Assembly: GCF_022836495.1 (NCBI RefSeq)
Contig: NZ_BQXM01000025.1
Location: forward strand, 1 to 64,000
Direction of reading: 5' to 3'
Origin: Desulforhabdus sp. TSK
GTDB taxonomy: Bacteria > Desulfobacterota > Syntrophobacteria > Syntrophobacterales > Syntrophobacteraceae
Length of the DNA: 64,000 nt
Shown: positions 17,287 through 27,563 of the stretch, piece by piece
Layout: every line of letters begins with the position of its first letter
How positions within the stretch are numbered: position 1 is the first letter of the stretch
Position numbers and translations under genes: made by a program
Notes under the pieces: model-generated
Database searches by the model: none
The model's input: the letters and a program-made list of their open reading frames with translations, nothing else
What the model was told of the DNA's origin: nothing

Positions 17287-18777
17287 TTACGAAATGGTGA
17301 GCGGGACAAAGAGCGTGGCGTTGTTGCGGCGCACGAGGAGAAGCAGGGAGTTTGAGTCCCCCGCGTGAGCGATGCTCTTTTTCACGTCCTCCACCGATTG
17401 GACCGGCTTCCGGTTGACTTCAAGGATAACGTCCCCCTTTCGCACGGAGGCGCGATCGGCCGGACTCCCGGGTTGCACGCCAGCGATGAGCACCCCATGT
17501 CCATCCTTCAGACTGTATTCATCGGCCACCTGAGGCGTCACATCCCGGAGCATCAGTCCCCATTTTTCATTCGACTTCTGAGGGGAGTCATCCTCGGATG
17601 TCTTTTCCGACGGGAGTTTGGCCACTTCCAATTTCATCTCCTTTTCGCTGCCGTCGCGAAGCACCGTTACCCTGGCCGTTTCGCCCACTGGAGTCCCCGC
17701 AACCATTGCCGGGAGCTCATGACTGTCCCGGACCGCCCTGCCGTCGTAGGAAACGATGAGATCGCCTCGCTGGATCCCCGCCTTTTCCGCAGGACTGCCG
17801 GGGATGACATCCGCCACCAGCGCCCCCGTGTGGTCGCCAAGCTTCATGGCTTGAGCGATTTCAGGCGTCACGGACTGGATATTCACCCCGATGAAGCCGC
17901 GCGTCACCTCTCCGTTCTTCACCAGCTGAGGAATCAGAGGCTTGGCCGTGTTAACGGGGATGGCAAACCCTATGCCCTGTCCATTGGGGAGGATGGCGGT
18001 GTTGATGCCCACCACCTCTCCGTTCATGTTGATGAGGGGGCCGCCGGAGTTGCCGGGGTTGATGGAGGCATCGGTTTGAATGAAATCATCGTAGGGGCCA
18101 GCCCCGATGATCCGCCCTTTGGCGCTCACGATGCCGGAAGTCACCGTCTGATTGAGTCCAAAGGGATTGCCGATGGCCATCACGCTGTCTCCAACTTTCA
18201 ATGCATCGGAATTGCCCATCTCTGCAGCCGGAAGGTTATTAACACCGTCAATCTTCACCACGGCCAGGTCCGTCTTGGGGTCGCGCCCGACGATCTCGGC
18301 CTTGAAGTCACGCTGATCGGCCAGGGTCACCCGCAATTCCTTGGCTCCCTCCACAACGTGGTTGTTGGTGAGGATATACCCATCGGCGCTGATGATGACC
18401 CCCGACCCGCTCCCTTGCACCCGTTGCTCGGGGGGCGCCAATTGGCGGCCGTTGTTGAACCGCTCGAAAAAATCCCCGAAAGGTCCTTCGGGAAATCCCG
18501 GAAACTGAAATTGAACCTTTTCCATCTTGACCACCTTGATGTTGACGACAGATGGGGTCAGCTTCTCAGCCAGAGGGGCCAGGGAGGTGATGCGGGGCAG
18601 GGGTGCTGAAGTCGCTTCCTGCGCTGCGGGGCTCTGAGCCGCAGAAGTTCTGGTCCAGTTGAGCCCCGAGGCTGTCACCAGCCCTCCCAGGAGGCAGGAT
18701 ACCGCTACCACACTCAAAGTCTTTATGCCGAATGTCTTCTCTCTCATGAAACGACTGAATCTCGATTGCTGAAACAT
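17287..18777 (-). CDS. HtrA/DegP-family periplasmic serine protease (Do)
   Basis: This 496-residue protein starts at the ATG at 18777 (AAGGAGAG eight bases upstream); the frame extends a further 25 codons without a better start. An N-terminal signal or anchor (VVAVSCLLGGLVTASG) is followed by the trypsin-like domain with the triad His140 (TNNHVVEG), Asp170 (KTDLAVVKID) and Ser244 (NPGNSGGPL), then two PDZ domains (GALVADVIPGSPAEKAG; GVLIAGVQPGSPADRAS). It degrades or refolds damaged envelope proteins. It lies downstream of a response regulator/kinase pair on the same strand, and 11-bp-phased repeats sit in its promoter region, so regulation by that pair is likely. Confidence 0.94.
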   Translation of the reverse strand: MFQQSRFSRFMREKTFGIKTLSVVAVSCLLGGLVTASGLNWTRTSAAQSPAAQEATSAPLPRITSLAPLAEKLTPSVVNIKVVKMEKVQFQFPGFPEGPFGDFFERFNNGRQLAPPEQRVQGSGSGVIISADGYILTNNHVVEGAKELRVTLADQRDFKAEIVGRDPKTDLAVVKIDGVNNLPAAEMGNSDALKVGDSVMAIGNPFGLNQTVTSGIVSAKGRIIGAGPYDDFIQTDASINPGNSGGPLINMNGEVVGINTAILPNGQGIGFAIPVNTAKPLIPQLVKNGEVTRGFIGVNIQSVTPEIAQAMKLGDHTGALVADVIPGSPAEKAGIQRGDLIVSYDGRAVRDSHELPAMVAGTPVGETARVTVLRDGSEKEMKLEVAKLPSEKTSEDDSPQKSNEKWGLMLRDVTPQVADEYSLKDGHGVLIAGVQPGSPADRASVRKGDVILEVNRKPVQSVEDVKKSIAHAGDSNSLLLLVRRNNATLFVPLTIS

Positions 18778-18862
18778 AGTCTCTCCTTCCGAGTCTTGAT
18801 GATTATGCATGGATACGATCATCTTCGAAGCTGCTTTCTTGAGCAGCAACATAGGAAGGAAA

Positions 18863-18889
18863 AATTAAAGGCAGATTAAACGTGGATTA
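18863..18889 (-). promoter_or_regulatory. Triple 11-bp-phased direct repeat upstream of htrA (putative regulator sites)
   Basis: On the plus strand AATTA, GATTA and GATTA start at 18863, 18874 and 18885, exactly 11 bp apart. Direct repeats in phase with one helical turn are the usual target of OmpR/PhoB-family regulators, and such a regulator is encoded at 20393-21064. The sites lie 86-112 bp before the htrA start codon. Confidence 0.5.
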
Positions 18890-18981
18890 GAAAATTCTCA
18901 TGTTCTCAAAAGGGTTGCCCGAAGTCGGACTGATGAGCCAGGCACTATAGGGTGAGCGGTGGGTTCCGATATCAGAAGGCA

Positions 18982-20388
18982 TCATGTTGGGGAATGGGCA
19001 GGCAGGATGACAGTGAAGTTGCTTCCGGACCCCGGAGTGCTGTCCACGTGAATGCTGCCGCCATGGGCGGCGGCGATGGAGTGGGCGATGCTGAGGCCCA
19101 GTCCCGAACCGCGCTCGGTGAGGGCATTTTCTGACCGGAAGAAGGGCTGGAAGATCCGTTCCCGGTCTTCAGGCGAGATGCCCATGCCGGTATCGGAGAC
19201 TTCAAGGCGCACACCGTCCGCACCGCAGTGCATGGCGAGAGAGACAACGCCGCCGGGCGGCGTGTACTTGATGCCGTTTTCCACAAGATTGATGAGAAGC
19301 CGACGCAGCCGCTCCCGGTCGCCATGGATCTGTGCCGGCTCCATATCCCTCAGCAGGAGGTTTACGCCTTGCGAGTCGGCCTGCCCCTTGAGCCTCCAAA
19401 AGACCTCTTCCAGCAGCTGCGCCAGATCCAGAAGCTGATGGTCCACACGCAAAACGCCCGCTTCCGTGCGCGCTAAAATGAGCAGCCCTTCTACCAGCTG
19501 GGCGATGCGATCGATTTCCTCGAGGGCGCTCGTCAGAGTTTCCCGGTATTCCTCGGGAGACCTGGAGCTTCTCAAGGCCACTTCCAATTCCCCTTTGAGA
19601 ATGGTGAGAGGCGTCTGGAGCTCATGGGACGCATCAGCGCTGAACTGCCGGATCTGGTTGAATGCTGTATCCAGGCGCGACAGCATGCGATTGAGGGTTT
19701 TTGCCAGCCGGTCCAGTTCGTCTCCGGCTCCTGTCTCACGCAAACGTTCGGCCAGGTGCTCGGCGCTGATGCGTTGTGCATCTTCGGCCATGCGATCCAC
19801 CGGTTGGAGGGCGCGGCGTGCCAGGAGCCAGCCTCCCAACCCTGCAAAGAGCAGTCCGACGGGGAGCAGCGCGGCTATGATGAGCAGGAAGCGCAGGCGG
19901 GTCTCCGAGACATTCTGCAGGGACATGCCGATTCGGATCAATCGGTCCAGGCGCCCTCCCTGCATGAGGGGGACCGTGAGCGTCCGCACGGGGTAAGGAC
20001 CAACCCCTGTCAGGGTTTCGAAGGTCGAGAGTCCTCGCGCCGCGTTTTCAAGAGCATGCATGCTGAGGGGAAGCTCTTGCGACGGTGAGGGGGAAGAGCG
20101 CTGTTCGGGACGGTTGCGGGGATCGATCATCTGGTAGTAGGGCTCCCAGGGAGAGAAGCCCAGGAATCTCCTGAAAATTTCATTGATATCGGCTGGGTAG
20201 AAGACCGTGGAGCCGCCGTGCACCCGTTCGCTCAGGACTTTGGCGACACCGTTGAGGGCGTTGTCCACTTCACGCACCAGGCTGTAGGAGAGGAGCACAA
20301 AGGCCGTCGCACCCAAAGTCACCACGGTGAAGGCCAATATAGAAACATACCAGATCGTTAGACGTGCGCGAATCGATCGGATGCGCAA
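18982..20388 (-). CDS. Membrane sensor histidine kinase (heavy-metal/CusS-like type)
   Basis: This 468-residue kinase has TM1 at about residues 13-35, a periplasmic region at 36-165, and TM2 at about 166-189. A HAMP domain follows (RRALQPVDRMAEDAQRISAEHLAERL). The dimerisation domain carries the phosphoacceptor His255 in ASHELQTPL, and the ATP-binding domain has the N box (LINLVENGIKY), G1 (DTGMGISPE) and G2 (GSGLGLSIA). It starts five bases after the upstream response-regulator gene ends. The architecture is that of CusS-type kinases, but the signal sensed (metal, envelope stress or other) is unknown; the downstream htrA suggests envelope stress. Confidence 0.92.
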   Translation of the reverse strand: MRIRSIRARLTIWYVSILAFTVVTLGATAFVLLSYSLVREVDNALNGVAKVLSERVHGGSTVFYPADINEIFRRFLGFSPWEPYYQMIDPRNRPEQRSSPSPSQELPLSMHALENAARGLSTFETLTGVGPYPVRTLTVPLMQGGRLDRLIRIGMSLQNVSETRLRFLLIIAALLPVGLLFAGLGGWLLARRALQPVDRMAEDAQRISAEHLAERLRETGAGDELDRLAKTLNRMLSRLDTAFNQIRQFSADASHELQTPLTILKGELEVALRSSRSPEEYRETLTSALEEIDRIAQLVEGLLILARTEAGVLRVDHQLLDLAQLLEEVFWRLKGQADSQGVNLLLRDMEPAQIHGDRERLRRLLINLVENGIKYTPPGGVVSLAMHCGADGVRLEVSDTGMGISPEDRERIFQPFFRSENALTERGSGLGLSIAHSIAAAHGGSIHVDSTPGSGSNFTVILPAHSPT

Positions 20389-20392
20389 GGGT

Positions 20393-21064
20393 TCACTCCG
20401 TCTTGAGGGTGTAGCCGACTCCCCGAACCGTATGGATCAGTTTTATTTCCCGCCCCGCATCGATCTTTTTGCGAAGGTAGTTCACGTAAACATCGATGAC
20501 ATTGGTCATGGAATCGAAATCATAGTCCCAGACGTGCTCGGCGATCATGGTTCGTGTTACGACCCGCCCCGTATTGCGCATCAGATAGTCCAGGAGCGCG
20601 AATTCTTTGGAGGTCAGGTCGATTTTCTCGGCTCCCCGGTGAACCAGTCGCTGCAGAGGGTCGAGCGTGAGGTCTGCCACTTGGAGCACCGTCGACTTCG
20701 TTTCGGAGCGCCGTCGGAGCAGGGCGCGTGCGCGGGCGAGGAGCTCCTGGAAGGAGAAAGGCTTGGTGAGATAGTCGTCAGCGCCGGCATCCAGACCGAT
20801 CACTTTGTCCTCGATGGTGGCCCGCACGGTCAGAAGCAGAACCGGTGTGCCCACCTGCCGGCGCCGCAGCTCCTGGAGGACAAGGATTCCATTCATTCCA
20901 GGTAGATGGATGTCAAGGAGGATGAGATCGTGTACTCGGTCCAAGGCCATGGCCAGGCCCGTCTTTCCATCGGAAGCGACGTCCACGGCATAGCCTTCCT
21001 CCTGGAGTCCCCTCTTGATAAAACCGGCCACCTTCTTTTCGTCTTCCACCACCAGAAGCCGCAT
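20393..21064 (-). CDS. OmpR/PhoB-family response regulator
   Basis: This 223-residue regulator has a receiver domain with acidic pocket VEDE (residues 6-9), phosphoacceptor Asp51 (LILLDIHLPG) and Lys in DDYLTKPF. A winged-helix DNA-binding domain follows (SKEFALLDYLMRN, TNVIDVYVNYLRKKID). The longer frame to 21115 is rejected because the ATG at 21064 begins exactly at the conserved MRLLVVEDE. It forms a tandem unit with the kinase that follows, with a 4-bp gap. It probably controls htrA and its own promoter. Confidence 0.93.
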   Translation of the reverse strand: MRLLVVEDEKKVAGFIKRGLQEEGYAVDVASDGKTGLAMALDRVHDLILLDIHLPGMNGILVLQELRRRQVGTPVLLLTVRATIEDKVIGLDAGADDYLTKPFSFQELLARARALLRRRSETKSTVLQVADLTLDPLQRLVHRGAEKIDLTSKEFALLDYLMRNTGRVVTRTMIAEHVWDYDFDSMTNVIDVYVNYLRKKIDAGREIKLIHTVRGVGYTLKTE

Positions 21065-21338
21065 CCTTTTGACCTCTCTTGAAAACGACTCGATCCAACC
21101 CTCCATTCGTAACACCGCAGCAGTGTAACATCAAAATGAAATTCAGTGCAAAGACCGAACCCAAGGAATCGAAATATCCCGACTGTCCAACATCAAGGGG
21201 GAATGCAGGAAAGGGTACAAAAAGACTACAAACAGGGGTTTAATGATGTTAGTGTCCCACCAGGCAGTCTTTAATGATTTCACCTTTTGCAGCGTGCCCT
21301 GTTATCCAGACGGGTAAAGAACTGATTCGAGGAAAAAA

Positions 21339-23141
21339 ATGGATACAGTATCGCTCACTCTCTCGGATAAGCAGGAAACCCGAAGACAGCTTCACTATAC
21401 CGTACTTTCTCTTTTGTCCGTTCTGGTGGGAGTTGTTTCAGGCATAGGAGCCGCAGGTTTCCGCGCCCTGATCTCCTTTTTCCACAACATGCTGTTTCTG
21501 GGCAAACTGTCAGTCACTTATGAAGCCAACGTTCATACCCCTCCCAGCCCGTGGGGGCCCTTGGTCATTCTGGTGCCTGTTGTCGGAAGCCTGGGAGTTT
21601 CCTTTCTGGTGACCCGGTTCGCACCGGAAGCCAAAGGACACGGGGTGCCGGAGGTGATGGACTCTATCTACTACAATCGGGGCATCATACGGCCCGTAGT
21701 CGCACTGGTTAAATCCTTCGCTTCGGCACTCTCCATCGGCAGCGGAGGGTCTGTGGGACGTGAAGGACCCATCATTCAGATTGGGTCGTCTTTCGGCTCA
21801 ACCCTGGGGCAGATCATCTCCATGCCTACCTGGCAGCGTGTGACTCTCATTGCAGCGGGTACCGGGGCCGGTATTGCCGCTACATTCAACACTCCCATCG
21901 GCGGGATGCTCTTTGCCATGGAAATCATGCTCCACGAGGTGAGCGTGAGAACACTCGTACCGGTTGGGATTGCTACGGCGACAGCCACCTATATCGGCCA
22001 GATGTTTTTTGGAGTCTATCCGGCCTTCGTCATTCCCGAGCTTCAGACATTTACTTTTCAGCCAAACAATCCACTGGTCCTCGTTTGCTATGTTGGCCTC
22101 GGGTTGATCATTGGTATGGTATCAGCTCTTTACATCCGTTCTATTTATTTTTTTGAGGATTTTTTCAGCAGCCGGATCAAGGCAAATGACTTCGTGCGCC
22201 ATATGCTCGGAATGCTGTTCGTGGGTATCCTCATGTATGTCTTGATGAGCTTTTATGGTCATTATTACATTGAAGGAGTAGGCTACGCAGCCATTGAAGA
22301 TGTGCTGACGGGGAGGCTTTTTCAGCCACAGCTTCTGCTACTTCTCTTTGTATTGAAGTTGCTGGCAACTTCTTTGACTCTTGGATCCGGGGCGTCGGGC
22401 GGCGTCTTTTCTCCTGCCCTTTTCATAGGGGCAATGCTGGGAGGCGCTTATGGTGCTGCGATGGGGTGGCTCTTGCCTTTTATCCCCGGCAATTTGCCCG
22501 CCTTTGCCATAGCGGGCATGGCGGGGATCGTGGGGGGATCCACCGGTGCGGTGATGGCCGCCATCGTCATGATCTTTGAGATGACCCTGGATTACAATAT
22601 CATACTCCCCCTGACGATCACGGTTGCGATCAGCGACGGCATGCGATGGTTTTTATGCAGGGAGACCATTTACACCCTCAAACTGGTTCGGCGGGGGCAC
22701 TTTATGCCCGAAGCCCTGCAGACGAATTTTCACTACTTGCGTCGCGCCGGAAGCATCATGACCGCTGATCCGAAAGTGCTTTCTGCATCAATTCCTCTTT
22801 CCGATTTTGCACGGATCGTCTCGACTGATTCTTTCGCTTCCCATTTCCTGGTAGAAGACGGAGGAAGGATCGTGGGCTTTGTTGCCAGAGATGCCGCACT
22901 CAGAGTGTTGGAGGAGGCCGGCAGCCGCCTGCTCCTTGCTGATGTGATGGAAAGATCCTTTGTCACCGTTATGAAGAATGCTCCCCTCCATGAAATTTTG
23001 AATCGCATGCGGGCAGGCAAAACTCAGCTTGCTCTGGTCGCGTCCCAATTGCCTCTCTACTCTACCTCTGACGTATTAGGATTAATAACGAAGGACCAGA
23101 TCGTTGAGGCGGTTGAAGATGCGATGGACCTGTTTGCATGA
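21339..23141 (+). CDS. ClC-family chloride channel/transporter with CBS domains
   Basis: This 600-residue protein has the ClC signatures GHGVPEV (residues 100-106), GSGGSVGREGP (134-144, with gating Glu142) and GSGASGGVFSPALF, then a C-terminal CBS pair at about 470-600 (IMTADPKVL; LADVMERSFVTV). At the position of E. coli ClcA Glu203, the internal proton-pathway Glu, this protein has Ile195 (LFAMEIM). The Ser107 position is His101. Loss of the internal Glu is typical of channels or of proton-uncoupled members, so a strict 2Cl-/H+ antiport cannot be assumed. It is transcribed divergently from the regulator operon, with a 274-bp gap. Confidence 0.92.
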   Translation: MDTVSLTLSDKQETRRQLHYTVLSLLSVLVGVVSGIGAAGFRALISFFHNMLFLGKLSVTYEANVHTPPSPWGPLVILVPVVGSLGVSFLVTRFAPEAKGHGVPEVMDSIYYNRGIIRPVVALVKSFASALSIGSGGSVGREGPIIQIGSSFGSTLGQIISMPTWQRVTLIAAGTGAGIAATFNTPIGGMLFAMEIMLHEVSVRTLVPVGIATATATYIGQMFFGVYPAFVIPELQTFTFQPNNPLVLVCYVGLGLIIGMVSALYIRSIYFFEDFFSSRIKANDFVRHMLGMLFVGILMYVLMSFYGHYYIEGVGYAAIEDVLTGRLFQPQLLLLLFVLKLLATSLTLGSGASGGVFSPALFIGAMLGGAYGAAMGWLLPFIPGNLPAFAIAGMAGIVGGSTGAVMAAIVMIFEMTLDYNIILPLTITVAISDGMRWFLCRETIYTLKLVRRGHFMPEALQTNFHYLRRAGSIMTADPKVLSASIPLSDFARIVSTDSFASHFLVEDGGRIVGFVARDAALRVLEEAGSRLLLADVMERSFVTVMKNAPLHEILNRMRAGKTQLALVASQLPLYSTSDVLGLITKDQIVEAVEDAMDLFA

Positions 23142-23426
23142 GTGATATTCCGTCACAGTGATCGGAGACGGGAAAAGAAACCTTCAGATTAGTCTTCGGG
23201 AATGCGTATACTGCGACACATGAAAATGGATCCGTGGTCAGTAGCTTGAATTCGCAGGTTTCATTCATTCCAGATAATGCCTATATTTTCAACAGATCCA
23301 GTCATCCCGGTGTTCCATTGGTCCTGTGTTCAGCAGCTGTTTTCAGTTGGCGTTCGTGGCGTTGGACGCATTTGAAAAAAGGCACGCTTTTTGACAACGA
23401 TCATCCAACGCGGGAGGTACAAAACT

Positions 23427-25666
23427 ATGGCTACCAATGGGGTTTTCCCCCTGGAAGCCGCAGAAGCGAAGCAGGCCTCCATCGATGAAGTGATGGGCAA
23501 ACTTTCTTCCAAGACGGAAGGACTTACCCAATCGGAAGTGGAGGAAAGGCTTCAGCAGTACGGATACAACGAAATCTCGGAAAAGAAAACAAACCCCATC
23601 CTCAAGTTCTTGACCTATTTTTGGGGCCCCATTCCCTGGATGATCGAAGTCGCTGCCGTATTGTCGGCGGTCATCCATCACTGGGAAGATTTTTGGATTA
23701 TCTTTGTACTCCTGCTGCTGAACGCCGTCGTGGGGTTCTGGCAGGAACAGAAAGCAGACGATGCAATTGATTTGCTGAAGCGGCGCTTGGCAGTGACAGC
23801 TCGAGTCCGGCGTGACGGGAAATGGGGTCAGGCTCCGGCTCGCGAGCTTGTCCCGGGTGACGTGGTGCGGGTTCGATTGGGAGACGTGGTTCCCGCCGAC
23901 ATAAAGCTGATGGAGGGCGACTACCTGCTGAGCGACGAATCCACTTTGACGGGTGAATCTCTTCCCATTGAAAAGCATGTATCGGATTTGGCTTATTCCG
24001 GCTCCATTGTTCGCCAGGGAGAAATGGATGCGATGGTGGTTGCCACCGGGATGAATACCTTTTTCGGGAGGACGGCGAAGCTGGTGGAAGAAGCCAGGAC
24101 GCAAAGTCACTTCCAGAAAGCAGTGGTCAAAATAGGGGATTACCTCATCGTTCTTGCGCTATTCCTGGTTGCGGTGATCTTCCTGGCGGCTCTTTTTCGA
24201 CACGAAAGCATGCTGGGAACCTTGCAGTTTGCTCTGATTCTGACCGTGGCGGCCATCCCTGCGGCTCTCCCCGCGGTCCTTTCGGTAACCATGGCAGTCG
24301 GTGCAAGTGCTCTAGCTGCAAAGCAGGCCATTGTCAGCAAGCTGGTGGCCATCGAAGAACTGGCCGGCATGAATATTCTATGTTCAGACAAAACCGGTAC
24401 CATCACCAAAAATGAGCTCACCGTCGGAGAGGTAAGGCCATTTGATCCCGTTTCCAAACGTACGGAGGCAACCATAGAGGCTACGGCTGGGGGGGCCGTT
24501 TCAGAGTGGCAAAGGGGGCGCCCCAGGCTATCCTGTCGCTGGTCTCCGATCAGGAGAAGATTAGAGCCACCCTGGATGAACGTGTGGATGCATTTGCATC
24601 CAAAGGGTACCGTGCTCTTGGTGTGGCCCGGACTGATGATGAAGGTGCCTGGCAATACGCGGGGCTGTTGGCTCTCTATGATCCTCCCCGCGACGATTCG
24701 GCTGAAACCATCAAGACAGCGCAGGACATGGGCGTTCACGTGAAAATGGTGACGGGGGATCATGCCGCCATCGCCAAGGACACCGCACGTCGGGTGAATC
24801 TGGGGACCCATATTGTCCTGGCCTCTTCCTTTCTCGATAAGTCCGACAGTGAGGCTGAAGAGGCGCTTGAAAATGCCGATGGCTTTGCCCAGGTGTTTCC
24901 TGAGCACAAGTATCGTATTGTCGAGCTCCTCCAGGGTAAAGGCCATATCGTGGGAATGACCGGAGACGGAGTGAACGATACTCCCGCCCTGAAAAAGGCG
25001 GATGCGGGAATTGCGGTTGCCGATGCCACGGACGCTGCAAAATCTGCAGCCGACATCGTGCTCACCAAGCCAGGCCTTTCGGTCATCATTGACGCCATCA
25101 AAGAGAGCCGCAAGATATTCCAGCGAATGAACAGCTATGCCATTTACCGTATCGCGGAAACGATCAGGGTGCTCTTTTTCATCACCCTTTCAATACTCGT
25201 CTTCAATGTATAGCCCGTCACCGCTATCATGATTGTCATGCTGGCTCTTTTGAACGACGCGCCCATCATGGCCATCGCCTACGACAATGTCCGCTATTCC
25301 GATCATCCGGAAAAATGGAACATGCACGTGGTGATGGGCTTGGCGACATTTTTGGGCCTGATCGGAGTCATTTCGTCCTTCGTCGTATTCTACATCGGTA
25401 GGGACATTTTCCACCTCAACCGGGAAATGATTCAGTCCTTCATCTTTCTCAAGCTTGCCGTTGCAGGTCATCTGACCATATTTCTTGCTCGTACCCGCGG
25501 GCCCTTCTGGACCATCAGACCGAGCGCCCCTCTATTCTGGTCTGCCCTCATCACCAAGGTGCTTGCAACTCTTGCGGCCGTCTATGGTTGGTATGTTGCA
25601 CCGCTTGGATGGACGCTGGACCTTCCCACAGCGTTCAAAGTTCAAGCTGAACTCCGATTTCGATGA
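23427..25666 (+). pseudogene. Disrupted P-type H+-ATPase (plasma-membrane, P3A type)
   Basis: The reading starts well: GGAGGT precedes the ATG at 23427. TLTGESLP and the phosphorylation site DKTGT (Asp321) are present. Three defects follow. First, KNELTVGEV runs directly into RPFDPVSKRTEATIE, so about 60 residues normally separating these motifs are deleted in frame. Second, at a run of seven G (24489-24495) the frame is lost and resumes as RFRVAKGAPQAIL in the next frame. Third, a TAG at 25211 replaces the Tyr codon in FN(F/V)YPVTA. Beyond it GDGVND-type and LNDAPIMAIAYDN sequence remains clear, so decay is recent. The end overlaps kup, which is convergent, by 32 bp. Confidence 0.88.
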
Positions 25667-27563
25667 TTTGATCCGAAGGGATGTCGTAAAAGGTCGCAGC
25701 GTCCGTTGCATTGCGCGACATGAAGAGAAAGAGGGCTGCCCGCCGCCGGCCCATTTTCGGGTGCTCTCCCAATGTCAGTCGTTCCCGCCCGAGGAACAGG
25801 CTGGCGTTCTCGATTTTGAATTCGAGCCCGCTTTCGCGGGCGAGTGCAAGAGCGTTGCTGATGTTCGGGGTCTCCATGAAGCCATAGGTCGCGACAACTC
25901 GATAAAATCCCCCACCCAGCTTCTCGGTTTCAATCTTTTCGAAATTGGGCACTCTCGGCATGTCCGCGGTTTTGAAATGCAGGAATGCAATCTCAGAATG
26001 GAGTACCTTGTTGTGCCTCAGGTTGTGAATGAGGGCCGCCGGAACTCTGTCTGTACTCCCGGTCAGAAATATCGCCTGGCCGTTGATTTTTTTTGGGGAA
26101 TCTTTTTCAAGGGTTTTCTGCAGATCGGACAGTGCCGGCGTCAGCCTGCTCAGCTCGCGGTTGAGGTCCTCTCTTCCCCATTTCCAGGTGCGCATGACAA
26201 AGAAGAACACAGCGCCAATCAGCAGAGGGAACCAGGCCCCGTGAAAAATCTTGCTCGCATTTGCACAGAAAAAGGGGAGATCCACCGCAAGGAAAAGGCC
26301 TGCAAGCAGGGAAACTCTGAGAAGGCTCCATCCCCATCGCTTTTGCGCCACGACACAGAAAAGGACCGTGGTGATGAGCATGGTCGAAGTCACCGCGACT
26401 CCATAGGCTGCCGCGAGATTACTCGAAGACTGGAAGCCGAGCACCAGTCCTATGGTGCAAAACATCAACAGCCAATTTACCTGAGGGATATAGATCTGCC
26501 CCATGTGTGCCGCGGACGTGTGACAAATTCGCATGCGGGGGAGATAACCCAACTGAATTGCCTGCCGACTGACGGAAAAAGATCCGGTGATTACGGCCTG
26601 CGACGCGACTATGGTTGAAAGGGTGGCGAGAAGGACGGTGGGGCCAAAAGCCCATGAAGGCACCAGGCCGTAAAAGGGGTGGTGCGCTGCTTCCGGATGT
26701 TCAAGTAGAAGTGCTCCCTGGCCAAAATAGTTCAGAACGAGGGCCGGCATGACCAACACGCCCCAAGTCAAACGTATGGGGCGTGTGCCGAAGTGCCCCA
26801 GGTCGGCATAAAGAGCTTCGGTCCCGGTTACGGTGAGGAAGACAGCACCCAGTACCATGAAGCCGGCTGTCTTGTTTCGAATCAGGAAGTCTATGCCGTG
26901 CCAGGGAAAAAGACTGACAAAAACACTTGGATTCCTGATTATTTGAATCAGTCCCAACGTTGCAAGGACGCCCAGCCACAAGAGAATGATCGGCCCGAAC
27001 AGCCTGCCGACCCGTGCGGTTCCGCGCTGCTGTAGGTAGAAGAGGGTAGCGAGGATAATGATGGTCAGCGGAACAACATAGTGCCCAAATTGGGGCATGA
27101 CGATCCGTATGCCCTCCACTGCACTGAGCACCGAGATGGCCGGCGTTATCATGCCGTCTCCGTAGAGGAGGCATGCGGCAAAAAGACCGGCAGTCAAGAG
27201 GCTCCGGCCCCACTTGGTTTCACTCCCTTTACGCCTCAGGAGCGCCGTCAGGGCAATGACACCGCCTTCGCCATGGTTGTCGGCGCGCAGGACAAAGGAA
27301 AGATACTTGAAGCTTACGATCATCAGGAGAGTCCAAAACATGAGGGAGAGGACTCCAAGCACGTTTTCATGGCTTACCGTTATGGCGTATTCTCCATGAA
27401 AACATTCGCGAACGGCATAGAGCGGACTTGTGGCGATATCCCCAAACACAACGCCCAGAGCCGTCATAGACAGCCGGGCAAGATGCCCTGTATCATGATC
27501 GTTTCGAGTAGTCTCACCACCCAATGTTGGGCTGTCGCTCCCACGAGTGTTGTCCGGATCCAT
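25635..27563 (-). CDS. kup: Kup/HAK-type potassium uptake protein
   Basis: This 642-residue membrane protein starts its membrane domain with ALGVVFGDIATSPLYAVREC, the defining Kup signature. It continues with GDGMITPAISVLSAVEG and about 12 hydrophobic segments, and ends in a cytoplasmic domain of about 150 residues. Kup carries K+ inward, coupled to H+. GGAGGGAAGG lies just before the ATG. Its 3' end overlaps the decayed ATPase. The divergent neighbour at 27856 shares a 292-bp intergenic region. Confidence 0.94.
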   Translation of the reverse strand: MDPDNTRGSDSPTLGGETTRNDHDTGHLARLSMTALGVVFGDIATSPLYAVRECFHGEYAITVSHENVLGVLSLMFWTLLMIVSFKYLSFVLRADNHGEGGVIALTALLRRKGSETKWGRSLLTAGLFAACLLYGDGMITPAISVLSAVEGIRIVMPQFGHYVVPLTIIILATLFYLQQRGTARVGRLFGPIILLWLGVLATLGLIQIIRNPSVFVSLFPWHGIDFLIRNKTAGFMVLGAVFLTVTGTEALYADLGHFGTRPIRLTWGVLVMPALVLNYFGQGALLLEHPEAAHHPFYGLVPSWAFGPTVLLATLSTIVASQAVITGSFSVSRQAIQLGYLPRMRICHTSAAHMGQIYIPQVNWLLMFCTIGLVLGFQSSSNLAAAYGVAVTSTMLITTVLFCVVAQKRWGWSLLRVSLLAGLFLAVDLPFFCANASKIFHGAWFPLLIGAVFFFVMRTWKWGREDLNRELSRLTPALSDLQKTLEKDSPKKINGQAIFLTGSTDRVPAALIHNLRHNKVLHSEIAFLHFKTADMPRVPNFEKIETEKLGGGFYRVVATYGFMETPNISNALALARESGLEFKIENASLFLGRERLTLGEHPKMGRRRAALFLFMSRNATDAATFYDIPSDQIIEIGVQLEL

